A program made the position numbers and the translations under genes. From positions 186,001 through 250,000 of the forward strand of contig JACDTU010000007.1 of the NCBI GenBank assembly GCA_022376465.1: a stretch of DNA of 64,000 nucleotides. The letters are read 5' to 3'. Under the pieces are notes generated by a model. The model was not told where the DNA came from, did no database searches, and saw nothing but the letters and a program-made list of their open reading frames with translations. This document shows, piece after piece, positions 30,865-44,362 of the stretch (the first letter of the stretch is position 1; every line of letters begins with the position of its first letter). The stretch is from Cubamyces lactineus (taxonomy: Eukaryota > Basidiomycota > Agaricomycetes > Polyporales > Polyporaceae).

Positions 30865-30911
30865 CGCGGGGATCTGTCTGTCTGGGAGTTCCAGACGAAC
30901 CGATCCCCGCG
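30865..30911. repeat. Nested inverted repeat (possible cruciform or dyad binding site)
   Basis: CGCGGGGATC (30865-30874) and its exact reverse complement GATCCCCGCG (30902-30911) enclose 27 bp, which themselves contain GTCTGG and CCAGAC as an inner dyad around GAGTT. The two arms could fold into one long hairpin. No poly-T follows, so it is not a terminator of a known class. Confidence 0.5.
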
Positions 30912-31307
30912 GCATAATGTCAATGCCGATTCGGACGCGCACCGTGCCTGCAAGCCTGCACTTGGGCTGCTTGAGATCGCTTCGGCTCTCAATGGCTGGT
31001 TAGAAAACTCCCTTCGTATGTGTTGTCACATACTGTACATTGGCTATATACAATCTTATAGCTCGACGATTCATGCTACAAAGGACGTTAGGCCTCTGAT
31101 CAAGATATCAAGGGCACACTGCAAGATCACCAAATCACCGAGCACTCCTGAATTCCGATGGATCATTCACGGACAACAGTAAGGGCTCGCAGCTCGGTCT
31201 GATACAGTGGTGAAACCCCGTCGTAAAGCCGCTCCCCATCGCGCGATATACGGCAGTCGGCATGGTGCCTGTGGCCATACAGTAACATGGGCTTACACCA
31301 CTGCCAG

Positions 31308-31315
31308 TATAAAAG
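31308..31315 (+). promoter_or_regulatory. TATA box of the CrtC-like gene
   Basis: TATAAAAG, about 70 bp before the ATG at 31383. Confidence 0.55.
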
Positions 31316-31382
31316 ATGTTAACTCAAGCCCATACTGACCATTGTCAGACCGTGCTCGCTCTCATCTCACCTTTGCTTCAGG

Positions 31383-32636
31383 ATGCGCGCATCTTTGATC
31401 CTTGCCTCATCCGCTATCCTTGGTTTGGCCTCGAGCTGCCTTGCAGGTTCGTTTCTTGTCACCTGCATCAGCTGTAACCGTTCCGCTGACCGTAGCCTTC
31501 AGGTCTTAACAGGCGCCAGAGTATCCCCCATGATGGGCAATACATCGACGTCAACTCGCAAAACGATGCCACGGAATGGTGGTGGGTTCAAGTCGGCGGC
31601 CCCCTCGAGGGCGGACAGGGCCCTGCTAGCTTCCATGTCACGTTCTACCAGGGTATGTTCGACCTCTGCGCTTTGAACGCCTCATTTTGACGACTTTCCT
31701 TCCGCAGGTTACCCGATCTCGGCTCTGAGAGAGGCTGCAGGTGGTGCAAGCGCGCCTGAAAACTACATTGTCATCAATGGCGCGTTCGCCAACGGGACGG
31801 TCTTCGCGTACCAAATCCCCGCCTCCTCTTCCTCCGTGACATACCAGGGGCAGGCCGTCACTGGTATCTGGGAGGGAGCAGGCGAATTCCAGAACTCCGC
31901 TGATCTCAGCAAATTCTCCGTCAGCCTCAACGCTCCTGACTTTGGCGTCACAGGCACGCTCGAGATCACCAGCGATGGTCCCTCGCACTTTGGCTGCAAC
32001 TCCACGACGAGCCCGTACTTCGACAGCGCGATCCCCGCCGGCACCTCCCTTTCTGCGAACGAGCAGATCTTCTTCCAGCAGCTCGGCTGGGCAACTTCGC
32101 AGCCCGGCGGCGACGCCACGGTCGACGTTGTCCTCAGCGGGAGCCCGCTGACGATCACGGGCAAGGGCTATCACGACGCGAACTGGATGCCACAGCCGAT
32201 CGACAAGTTCATGGACGACTGGTACTTCCTCGATGCCCAGGTCGGGCCGTACGATCTCTCCGCCGTGTACGCCGCGATCACGGGCTCGACGAAGGACTTC
32301 ACGACCGGCTTCCTCGAGCACTCCGGCACCATTCTCCAGAACCAGTGCAGCCTGCTGGGCTCGCGCGAGGACGATTTCGTCTCCATCACCCCGTACGGCC
32401 TCGGATTTGACGCTCCGAGCGGCGTGAACGTCATGAAGGGCTTCATCCTCGACTACACGCTCGCGAATGGGGATCAGTACCACTTCAACATTACTGGCCT
32501 CAGCCTCGTTCTCGACCAGCCTATCTACCATCGCTGGGTGGGTAGCGCTGTGGGCGGCCAGGTTGGGGGAGAGCAGTACTCCGGTGTCGCTATGTACGAC
32601 TGGCTGAACCCGAGTCTTCGCCCGTACAACGGCTGA
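31383..32636 (+). CDS. Secreted CrtC / kievitone-hydratase-like protein (double lipocalin fold)
   Basis: Three exons (31383-31446, 31503-31652, 31708-32636) give 380 aa. A signal peptide of about 20 residues is followed by NDATEWWWVQVGG, the start of the first lipocalin-like barrel, and later by GKGYHDANWMPQ, the conserved GxGYHDxNW-type motif of the hydroxyneurosporene synthase (CrtC)/AttH superfamily. The family covers bacterial carotenoid hydratase, fungal kievitone hydratase (which detoxifies a plant phytoalexin) and barrel proteins of fungal biosynthetic clusters. Several Asn-x-Ser/Thr sites fit secretion. I infer a secreted hydratase or ligand-binding barrel acting on a hydrophobic plant or fungal compound; the substrate cannot be told from sequence. 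The large antisense frame here is a shadow. Confidence 0.8.
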
Positions 32637-32991
32637 AAGGTGTCCCTCATGAGGCGGCCCCTTGAAGTTGTGCATCGTTGGTGTTATTGTCGTATTTTAT
32701 ATATCAACCTAATCAGTCTGAGGGCATCGGTTCAGCTCTATGGCTTGAGCTCTGGAAAATAGTGGCTGAGCGTATATGGAAGTGTCGAAGTGGAGACACG
32801 TCGAGATCTACTAACGATATACTTCTTACGATCGGGCTGGGTGCTTCTTCGATCCCTCCCTCCAGCGACTGCCTAATCAGACCACTCATCCTATGCTACA
32901 TGTCAGACCGCCCTCCCAGACATTCCGAATGTTTTGAACATTGCCCGCCCTCCCTGGACTCCAAAAAACATAGGAAAATTACCACAAAAAG
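32637..32991. other. 3' flank and spacer
   Basis: Contains the probable 3' untranslated region of the CrtC-like gene; nothing else seen before the tRNA. Confidence 0.4.
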
Positions 32992-33094
32992 TGAACCCTG
33001 CCCGGATCGAACGGACGACCTTGAGGAAACCCGATATTACCGTATGAGCCGGTAATTGCTGGAATCTCACGCGCTACCACTGTGCCAAGGGTTC
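32992..33094 (-). tRNA. tRNA-Trp (CCA) with a 31-nt intron
   Basis: On the minus strand the acceptor arm GAACCCT pairs fully with AGGGTTC, followed by discriminator A at 32992. The D arm is GCAC-AGTGGTA-GCGC with one mismatch. The T arm GTCCG-TTCGATC-CGGGC is a perfect 5-bp stem with the B-box consensus. The anticodon loop reads TTCCAG, giving anticodon CCA (Trp), which resembles other eukaryotic tRNA-Trp in the GCGCG to CCAG segment. A 31-nt intron sits after position 37 and contains a hairpin (ATTACCG / CGGTAAT). The anticodon stem has one A-C mismatch at 31-39. CCA is not encoded, as expected for a nuclear gene. Confidence 0.8.
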
Positions 33095-33587
33095 GTTGGC
33101 GACTACTCATTTTACATAACCACATCGTTGCGCAGGCTGCGTGTCTATTTGAGAAATAGCTCAAGCTCGAGCTCTGCACCCCAAGAAAAGCCCTGAGAAC
33201 GGAACGCTTTCCAGGTATATCTAATCCGTAAACTCTAGATTCCGTGTATAATGCAGATATCTATGTCAACTACGATTGTTTCTCATGTTCAGACGGCAAG
33301 GTATTGACACGAGCGCTGCTACCACACACGAAACAACTTGCAGTGGCTCGACACTTCCACGTTCACATCGCGCGAATGCATGACCATGGGCGATAGCCCG
33401 AACAGAAAGTCCGTTGGGTAATAGAGTAATGTACGAATCACTGTCGTAACAAGAAAAGTCCGTTATTCGAAGCCAAAATCAAAGAAGTCCATATTCATCG
33501 AAGCTCATCCGCTGCCTAGCAGGCAGGCGTCATCCGACCAGCCATGCGAATACCCCTCAACTCGTTCGGTATGCATCGGGTTCCAGC
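33095..33587. other. Spacer between tRNA and Kre9-like gene
   Basis: About 490 bp, AT-richer; no gene seen. Confidence 0.4.
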
Positions 33588-34186
33588 TCACTGGAGGATC
33601 GTAAACTGAGGTCCGACGTTGCTAGAGTCACCGAACACTGCAGTACGAGTTTAGGAGTTCAGCATCCCGGGTTGTACCTGCCGCGAGGCAAGGATGAGCA
33701 CTCACGGATGAGACTGTAGTCGTTTGCCTCGAGGACCCATGGGACGGTGACCTCAACCCTTCCGTCAAGAATGCTGAAACCGTCGGCCAGGATGACTGCC
33801 CTCAATGATCAGCACCGGAACGCAGAGTACACAACGAGATGTGATGATAGACTTACGAGGAGTCGTAGTGCTGCCTGCCTTGAGGATAATCATGCCAACG
33901 GGGTTGGTGAGGTTAGACGGAGGGTTGGAGTTGTCCCTACAAACTTGGTCAGATTCACAAACCCCTTGATATCGCACGATGTTACATACCAGGTGACGTT
34001 GTGCGTCTGCCCCTTGTACCACACAGTGCCCGCATGCGGGTAGAGCAGCTGAGGGTCCCAGATGTCGCGCTTCCCCATATCGGCGAACGGAACGGCAGCG
34101 GCGAGCTGGAAGAATACACCGAAGAGGGCGAAGAGGACGACCAGGAACTTGGCAAGAACGCCAGAAGAAGAGGTCTGCGAGCTCAT
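33588..34186 (-). CDS. Small secreted Kre9/Knh1-like (Ser-Thr-rich GPI family) protein without tail
   Basis: Four exons (34186-33990, 33936-33857, 33795-33706, 33637-33588) give 138 aa. After a hydrophobic signal segment (about residues 12-32) the mature protein matches the Kre9/Knh1 N-terminal immunoglobulin-like domain: DIWDPQLLYPHAGTVW, then NVTWDNSN, PVGMIILKAG, VTVPWVLEANDYSLIL and FGDSSNVGPQFTI. It ends one residue later, so the Ser/Thr-rich region and GPI signal found in many relatives are absent. Such proteins are linked to beta-1,6-glucan and cell-wall assembly; short soluble forms are abundant in basidiomycete secretomes with unknown roles. An upstream in-frame ATG at 34249 lies only about 35 bp from the TATA box and is unlikely to be the start. 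Confidence 0.82.
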
Positions 34187-36951
<2,765 letters not shown>

Positions 36952-37294
36952 GCGTCACGCCATATGGTGTACTGGTCCTTGTCGTCTTTTGATGCCGTTA
37001 TGACCGTGGATGTATCGTTGTACTTGTAATATCAATCTTTTGGAAGGAGTATAATACAACAGCAAGTTGAGGCGCCTCTGAGTTGAAGTGCTCGCTGGTC
37101 GTTCAGTCAGCGTGTGATGTGAGTGAGGGCGCACGTCGTGTTCAAAATACAAATCATGCCAATTTGCTCGGTATGTCGTCACCATTGTTTTGGAAGCTGT
37201 GTTCTTAGATCTAACATACGCACCACTGTACAATATGGACATTTGCAGCTTTGTGCGAGCGCTTCAATAAATGGGCTGCGAAGAGCGACTGTTG

Positions 37295-37507
37295 ACTACA
37301 GTCGACACCCTCTTAACCCATACCTCGCTTAGCACATAGATCCGCAAATCGCTGAGGATTGAAGCCACTTTTCCTTCTCGGATGTGGATGGCTATATAGC
37401 CTTGATGTAAGCGCATCTACTTGTATACTTTCTAAGCGAAATTGTGCAGGCGGGGGAGCTCTGGAGCCCTGCCGAGTAGTATGGGTTAAGAGGGTGTCGA
37501 CTGTAGT
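37295..37507. repeat. 213-bp element bounded by 29-bp perfect inverted repeats
   Basis: The arm ACTACAGTCGACACCCTCTT... at 37295-37323 is repeated as its exact reverse complement at 37479-37507. Homology stops sharply on both sides. The interior (155 bp) has no coding potential. It looks like a MITE-type or solo hairpin element; no clear target-site duplication is visible at the edges. Confidence 0.7.
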
Positions 37508-38234
37508 TCTGGAAGAGTGAGCAGCGACCTCTTGATTGATCATCCATGGGCTATGCTGAAATACAGGCAATCTAGACCTCGAAATTACCTCCGATTGTAG
37601 CTTAGGTCAGAAATGCTGACGCCAGTATGCGACTTGGACGCACTCCTAGGTGCATGCCGGCCGGGCGACATCCACATCGGATCGATGCGTGGATGTCTTC
37701 TGGCCATTTGTCGCGAAATGCCGCCGCGTCCTCGTCGACAATCAGGGCCCGTACCGACGGAAAGACTTCGCGCAAACCGCGATCCCAGCGCGCGAGTACG
37801 CCGTTCCGTGCATCTCTATGGCACATGATGCCGTGTGCCTCGGAGGGCTGAGTGAGCCTCTCTATACACACATGGTGGCAGTACGTAGATGCGAAGCGCG
37901 CCATAGCACCAGAAGCCCCGACGGTAGGGCTCGCGAGGCCGCTACGCGATACCTCGCGAACGATTGTCCCGTTTTGGACGTGGAGCGGGGCTGCAAACGC
38001 GCTCCGTCCTGGTGGTGAGTCCCCGTAAGGCAGCGGGTTCTCGTATAGGACGACGGCAACGCACGTCGCATATGCTGAATCACCAGACCGTCGGGCTTTT
38101 CAGTGATCAGGCGTCCGTCAGCGGGCAAATCGAGCTGGATGGGTGACGTCTGCTGGGGCTACAACGATCTGGCTGTGGTCGTCGTTCTCCCGGATGGCGT
38201 GGTCGTCTTTCCTATCGCGGAGCTAGCGCACAAC

Positions 38235-38241
38235 ATATAAG
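38235..38241 (+). promoter_or_regulatory. TATA box of the O-methyltransferase gene
   Basis: TATAAGG in ACATATAAGGC, about 115-120 bp before the ATG at 38355. Confidence 0.4.
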
Positions 38242-38354
38242 GCTATGCAGAAGTAGGATCCGGATGCAGGACGCATAGGCCCGCCGAATCCTACCGTCCA
38301 CTGATACTAGCTCGCCTCTCTTCTATCTCATACCGCGTCCTTGACACTCAACTC

Positions 38355-40538
38355 ATGTCGACCTTCGAAACACTCCGTGCGCTGCACGGCCTCATCGGCG
38401 ACGCTCTCGGGGAGATCGAGAATGTCTACCGCACCCAGCCTGGCCCGACGGGCCCGCTGGACTTCCCGTCGCTGGACAAGCCGTACTATAAGACCGCTGC
38501 CCACAGCCCCGAGCTCGAGATCGCGGAAAAGCTCACGTCGGACCCGGCCGTCGTCGATGCCGCGAACAGGATCGTTGCGGCGTGCGGACAGCTCTCCGCC
38601 TCCGTGCACAAGCCGTTCTTCCAGCTCACCGACGCGATGATGAGCGTGAGTACCTCGTTCTCTCATTGCGCTCTCCTCTCCCCGTCCCCGGGTGATTCTC
38701 GCTGTCGGTTGTGGACTGCTGATGCTGATGCAACATGCGGACGGACACAGGACCACTTGGCATCGTGCATCGAGTTCTTGGAGGAGTCCCATACGGTCGA
38801 GATCCTCCGGAAGGCGGGAGACGCTGGCATGCACGTCCGGGACATCGCCCGCACGATCGATGACCTGCGGCACGCCGACGAGCCGCTCGACCCTGCTAAA
38901 CTCAGTGAGTCTTCCATTCCACCACTGTGCCTGTGCTAGTATCAGCAGGAAGAGATGGGCTGACCGGTGCGGCTGCTGTGGGGGCTGTGCTACGATGTGC
39001 TGCTAGGTCATATTTTGCGTCTGCTAGCGACGTACCATTGGCTCCGGGAGGTCAAGCCGGACGTGTTTGCGAACAACCGCCTGTCGGCATTGGTTGACTC
39101 AGGCAAGACGCTCGAGCAGCTCCGGGATGCGTATGTCGTGCTCACTGGTACTGCAATGCTGAGTAGCACACTAACTCTATCACTCTAATAGGCCCGAGAA
39201 GAAGCACGATGGTACGGATGGGATTGCCGCTCTTGTGGCTATGACGTGCGTATAGCCCTCATTTTCGGTTCCCCGTAGCATTTTTGACGATGTGTACGAA
39301 TACTGATAATACTGATTGTCAACAGTGGAGACGAATTCCTCAAGGCCGTCGCGCATCTCACCGACCAGCTGCTGCCCACCCGCGAGCGCGCCCGCACGCT
39401 CCGTGCAATCCTGGACAAGGACCACAAGGGAGCCTTGCCCGAGAAGTACAAGACCCCGTTCAATCTGGCATTCCGCACGGAGCTTGGATACTTCGACTGG
39501 CTTGAGCTGCCCGAGAATAAGTCTCGTCTCGCCGAGTTTGGGCGGGCAATGACTGGGGCACGGGCTTGGGAGATCTCGGAGAACATCGTCACTGGTGCGT
39601 ATTCCTGACAATGCGATTGCGTGTAGAAGTCAAATGTTGAGCTTGTTGTTGCAGCGTTCCCATGGAAAGATCTTCCGGAGAACTCAGTAGTCATCGATGT
39701 AGGCGGCGGCATCGGTTCGAGCTCTATGGTCCTCGCTAAGGCGTACCCGCACCTCCGCTTCGTCGTCGAGGACAGAGAACACGTTATTGAGATTGCCCCC
39801 TCCGTGCGCATCAATTACCTTGTTCTCCATTATAATTCCTATTGGTCGCTAACTGCTCTCTACTCCTTCAGCTCTGGGACGCGTCGCACGCAGAGCTGAT
39901 CAAGTCTGGACGGGTTTCGTTCAAGGCGCACAGCTTCTTCACGCCGCAGCCGCCGACGATCGACGTCCCTGGTGTCGGCGCCATCTCGGCGCCCTCGGTC
40001 TACCTCGTCCGCGGATGCACTCACAACTGGCCTGATGAAGATGTCATCCAGTACGCATATCCTCTCTCACACTCCTACATCCCATTAGTGTATGAGGAGT
40101 ATCAGGAGAGTCTGAGCTAACTGTATCCAGGATGCTCCGCCATCTACGCAACGCTGCGCAGCCGACGACTCAGCTACTCGTCGTAGACATGATCCTTCCC
40201 CTCGCGTGTGTGGACACTACCGAAGTCGCGGAGCCCATCCCTGGTGCGGTACGTTCGCTCGCACCGGAAGGGTCGCCGCTGCTCGCGAACCTTGGCAAGG
40301 CGAGCGTGAACGGGTACCTACTCGATCTTTCGGTGCGTCCCACATTCTTCCATTCTATCGCATCACAAGAACCACAGCTCACTGTGAATCTGCGTTGCAG
40401 ATGATTGCGATGCTGAACGCGAAGGAGCGTACACTTTGGGAGATATCCGACCTCGCGCGCGCTGCGGGCTGGAAGGTGACCGGGACGACGCGCGGGTCCG
40501 GTTCGCTGTGGGCGTACACCTCTGCTCGGCCGATCTGA
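38355..40538 (+). CDS. SAM-dependent O-methyltransferase (COMT-like)
   Basis: About ten exons encode an estimated 440-460 aa. The N-terminal part (to about 39550) is the helical dimerisation domain of plant-type O-methyltransferases. The SAM-binding glycine loop VIDVGGGIGSSS is at about 39690-39725. It is followed by an acidic residue (VVEDRE) for the ribose. The catalytic base region reads CTHNWPDED (about 40018-40044), where relatives commonly have HDWPDE; the His is kept. The final exon holds MLNAKERTLWEISDLARAAGW, typical of the family end. The enzyme should methylate a hydroxyl on a small aromatic or polyketide-like molecule in the cytosol. The two SDR genes follow directly on the same strand, suggesting a shared pathway, but this is inference. 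Confidence 0.87.
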
Positions 40539-41212
40539 ATGAGCGAGGAGAACCAATACGCGCTGGATCTCGAAGGATAGGAAACGACTACGAGGAGGAA
40601 ACCTTCAACTGTATACCACCCTGGCTGGTTCTCAACAACCGACCGCACTGTTACCCTGCGATCTGTATCATATATCACGTGTCGTTGTGCGAAGTTCAAT
40701 GTCACCGTATACGTTCAAGGTGTGCTCACTGAGTCACTCGCGAACCATCGCAAGCGCGTGTAAGGCAAATCGGAGGTTATACCAGGGCGAGAAACGCGGT
40801 GCAGCGCGCAAGCCTCAAAGTTCCCTTCAATAACATCCAGCACTGGCAAGGTTCCATTGCACTTACGCGTGAAGCATGGTTCGACAGTGAGTGCCTCCCC
40901 TAGACTTGAAGCTTGGAATACGACCAGGGCTGTTTCTCCGACGCCGGCCAGCATGGGTATATACAGGTCTGTTTGGAAGGCTTAGTGGTTTAGGTACCGA
41001 AAAAAGCATGGAACCAGAGCTCGACGAACTCTCGAATCATTGATATCGGACAGAAGCCTCCTCAGGCTTCACGGTATGCATGGAAGCTCTTATCGTCTCA
41101 TACACGTCCTTACCTTTGTTTGCCTAAACGAGAAGACCGCAGAGATGCAGACGTATATAGAGGCCACACTGGAACGTTGCCCCGCTTCCTAGGACGCCCC
41201 AGTTCATTGACC
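40539..41212. other. Intergenic region before the first SDR gene
   Basis: No gene seen; contains a TATATAG at 41154-41160, about 53 bp before the SDR ATG. Confidence 0.4.
41154..41160 (+). promoter_or_regulatory. TATA box of the first SDR gene
   Basis: TATATAG, about 53-59 bp before the ATG at 41213. Confidence 0.45.
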
Positions 41213-42280
41213 ATGTCCCATCCACAGTGTCGAGTATGGTTCAGTAAGCGACATCCTCCTAGCCTAGCCACAGCCAGACGCAGACCTGACCGTACCCATA
41301 GTTACCGGAACGTCCACCGGCTTTGGTAGAGCATTGGCCGAGGTCGTCCTCGCGAAAGGCGAAGCGGTCGTCGCCACCGCCCGCACACCGTCCGTCCTTG
41401 CGGAGCTCGCGGTACAGTACCCAAGCGACCGCCTCCTCATCCTCAGACTCGACGTCACCCAGCCCTCGCAGGTCGCCGACGCATTCGAGAAGGCACGGGA
41501 AGCGTTCGGTCGGATCGACGTCGTTATGAACAATGCGGGCTTCGGACATGGCGGCGAGTTCGAGAGCGTGGACGATGCGACGGGACGGGCAATTATGGAC
41601 ACAAACTTCTGGGGGACGGTGAGCGTCACGCGCGAGGCGTTGAGGTTCTTCCGCGAGGTCAATCCCAAGGGACATGGAGGGAGGTTGCTGCAGACCTCGT
41701 CGGTGATGGGAGTCGTCGGCGGACCGGGGGGTGCCTTCTATGTTGCCTCGAAATTCGGTAAGCCTGTTCTACGGGGTCACGCGCAGTGCATGCTGTATCC
41801 GCTACGGAAAACTGACATCGCGCCATTACTACGGTTTGCAGCGCTGGAGGGCTTGACCGAAAGCTTAGCCCAAGAGCTTGACCCTGCATGGAACATCAAG
41901 GTGATTCGAGTTCATGTCGGGCTATAATCACGACCTGTTAACATGCTTTCACAATCCCATCGTACAAGATTACCTTGATCGAACCTGGGTGGTTCCACAC
42001 AAACATGAAAGACGCCACGCAGTGGTCGCTACCCCACCCGGCGTACACGAACCCCGAACTGCCCGCTGCTCAGCTCCGCGCGGGCTGGGGCTCTTCTCTC
42101 TTTCCCGGAGATGTAGGAAAGGGGGCGGCTGCGATTTACAAAATCGCGGCGCTCACGGATCCGCCTTTGCACTTTCCGCTGGGCGAGGACGCGATTGCTA
42201 TGATGCAGGCGAAATCCGCAGGGATCAAGCAGGTCATAGAGGGTTACAGTTCGTGGTCGGAGGGGTTGCAGAGGGATTGA
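41213..42280 (+). CDS. Short-chain dehydrogenase/reductase, copy 1
   Basis: Starts with a short exon (41213-41243, MSHPQCRVWF) and continues at 41302. The classical SDR signature is complete: cofactor loop ITGTSTGFGRA, an Asp downstream in the LDVTQPSQ segment, NNAGFGHGG, catalytic Ser in TSSVMG, and YVASK with Tyr and Lys. A substrate-lid region with IEPGWFHTNM follows an intron ending at about 41960. The product is about 280-300 aa, normal for a cytosolic NAD(P)-dependent oxidoreductase. Its closest relative is the next gene, with the same first exon and intron positions, so the two arose by tandem duplication. Substrate unknown. Confidence 0.88.
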
Positions 42281-43264
42281 GTGGCGAGAGCGAGAGCCTC
42301 AAACGAGATGGCTCGAGCATAAGGTCAGCGTGCCTGCTGATGTGCCAGTACAGTTGTATGAGTAGTACGAACGCCACTCGGGTACTAGTTGTCGTGTCTT
42401 GGTGAGGCATACTGTATGTGAATACACCTACGATCATATACTGCCTTTCCCTTCGACTTCCGAACCGAGGATAAGTCTGTTTCGACCCGAGTGTTACATT
42501 ATGAATCTATAGTATTTAGGGTCAGGCGGTAGCTCAGGTACTCACTGAGAAGCGTCAAGTGCTGTATGATGAACACTGCCGTCCGCGTACATATCCGCGA
42601 GGTTGATCCAGATGAGCTGGGAGCGTCAAGCAGAGACGAACATTAAGACAGGACGAGGAAACACTCAGCCGAACGCCACTCTTGACTGCTTTTCCAAAAC
42701 TAGCCTCCCGTGTCCTGGTGCGTAATTACACACCAACTTGAAGAGCATCGTGCTCGTATGTGCGTCACGTTTGCGCTTCCTGCGACCTTCGGGGCACTAG
42801 AAGGCGAGCCTTGACGCACATGCACGATTGCGCAACTGCTCTGATTGAGAGATCGTTAGACTGGTATCGATATCCAACGTCATCGCCACTTTCGCGTGCG
42901 CTGGTTCCGGAGTGAGCAGTTGGCATACTGGCAAGCATACTATGTAGCCATATAGGTATTCTGAGAGCATTTCGCGAGGCCTAACTTGAAGGACGAGGTC
43001 TAACTGCCGTTCATACTAGCATGAAGATAAAGCCGACCTTGAAATTCATGGGGAAAGCTAAGAGCATGGGATCAGAGCGCCGCGCGTTATCATCAGCGGC
43101 TGTGGAGTTCCTCGACGGAACACTCGTGCATGCGAATAAGCCTTGTGCGGACGTTTTAAGCGCGTAACTTTGGACGCCGATGGTTATAAACCCGTCTCGC
43201 CGATAGAGTGCCCAACCTGGTACTTATCGCTGCCAGGCTGCGAGTACGCTCGTGCTGATCAGCT
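42281..43264. other. Spacer between the tandem SDR genes
   Basis: Just under 1 kb without a gene; promoter of the second copy at the right end. Confidence 0.5.
43185..43190 (+). promoter_or_regulatory. TATA box of the second SDR gene
   Basis: TATAAA in GGTTATAAACC, about 75-80 bp before the ATG at 43265. Confidence 0.5.
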
Positions 43265-44362
43265 ATGTCCCATCCTCAGTGCCGGGTGTGGTTCAGTGAG
43301 TAACAGCACCCTTGCACCCTTTGCTGGACGAGGGTGGATCGAATCGGACTGACGCGCGCCTGCAGTCACCGGAACGTCTACCGGCTTTGGTAGAGCGCTG
43401 GCAGAAGTGGTCCTTGCGAAGGGTGAGGCGGTCGTTGCCACCGCACGCACGCCATCCGCCCTCGCGGACCTTGTGGCACAGTACCCGAGCGACCGCCTCC
43501 TCACGTTCAAGCTCGACATCACCCAGCCCTCGCAGGTCACGGACGCGTTCGAGAGAGCGAGGGAAGTATTCGGGCGGATCGACGTCGTCGTGAACAACGC
43601 GGGATGCGGCCACGCCGGCGAGTTCGAGAGCATGGACGACGAGATGGCGAGGGCGATCATGGACACAAACTTCTGGGGGACGGTGAATGTGACGCGACAG
43701 GCCTTGAGGTTCTTCCGTGAGGTCAACCCGAAGGGGCATGGAGGTAGGTTGCTGCAGAATTCGTCCATGCTGGGGGTCGTAGGGAAGCCGGCGTTTTCGT
43801 TTTATGTGGCTTCGAAGTTCGGTGAGCCTGTCCAGCCACTGCATCTCACGTAGAGTCTTGAGAGGGGAGCTGACACACCGATATTTCATCGCGACCTGCA
43901 GCTCTGGAAGGCTTGACGGAGAGCATGGCCCAGGAGCTCGATCCGGCGTGGAATATCAAGGTGACTTCGAATCTGAATGGACTTGTTAGCAGAACCCACT
44001 CTAAATTTGTGGTGCACTTGAAGGTTACCCTGATCGAGCCTGGATGGTTCCAAACAAGCATGAAGGAAGGCGCGAAGTGGGCGCCGCAGCATCCAGTATA
44101 CCAAGATGCAGACCTGCCGGTTTCTCGCCTCCGTGCAGTATGGGAGTCCTTCGTCTGCCCTGGGGATGTGCACAAAGCCGTCGAGGCGATATACAAGGTT
44201 GCTGCTTTGCCGGACCCTCCGCTGCACTTCCCGCTGGGCAAGGACGCGCTTGCAGAGATACAGGGCAAGCTCGACGAGTTTGGGAAGGTGTTGAAGGAAT
44301 ACCGCTCGTGGTCGGAGGGGTTGCTGGCAGACGAAGAGGCCAGAAGCGCAAAGGATACGTAG
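43265..44362 (+). CDS. Short-chain dehydrogenase/reductase, copy 2
   Basis: Same layout as the preceding gene: the first exon again encodes MSHPQCRVWF, then VTGTSTGFG, NNAGCGHAGE, the Ser in NSSMLG, YVASK, and IEPGWFQTSM after an intron near 44022. All catalytic residues are kept. The C-terminus is longer than copy 1 by about a dozen charged residues (ADEEARSAKDT). Differences cluster in the segment after the catalytic Ser and in the lid region (ATQWSLPHPAYTN in copy 1, GAKWAPQHPVYQD here), the part that normally shapes the substrate pocket, so the copies may have diverged in specificity. Cytosolic NAD(P)-dependent oxidoreductase; substrate unknown. Confidence 0.88.

Larger units (their letters stand above)
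28372..31382. other. Divergent intergenic stretch of 3 kb, no supported gene
   Basis: Apart from the promoters at either end and a perfect 10-bp inverted repeat at 30865-30911, I find nothing to annotate. Open frames here are short, overlapping and without motifs. Confidence 0.4.
36952..38354. other. Intergenic region with inverted-repeat element and an unexplained open frame
   Basis: Contains the 29-bp inverted repeat at 37295-37507 and, on the minus strand, a frame open for 165 codons (38099-37602) without a convincing start or family match. The other frames of the same GC-rich segment are also partly open, so I do not call a gene. Confidence 0.35.

Noticed and set aside
31638..32675. 345-codon minus-strand open frame
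   Set aside because: Exact antisense shadow of the CrtC-like gene; no motif of its own.
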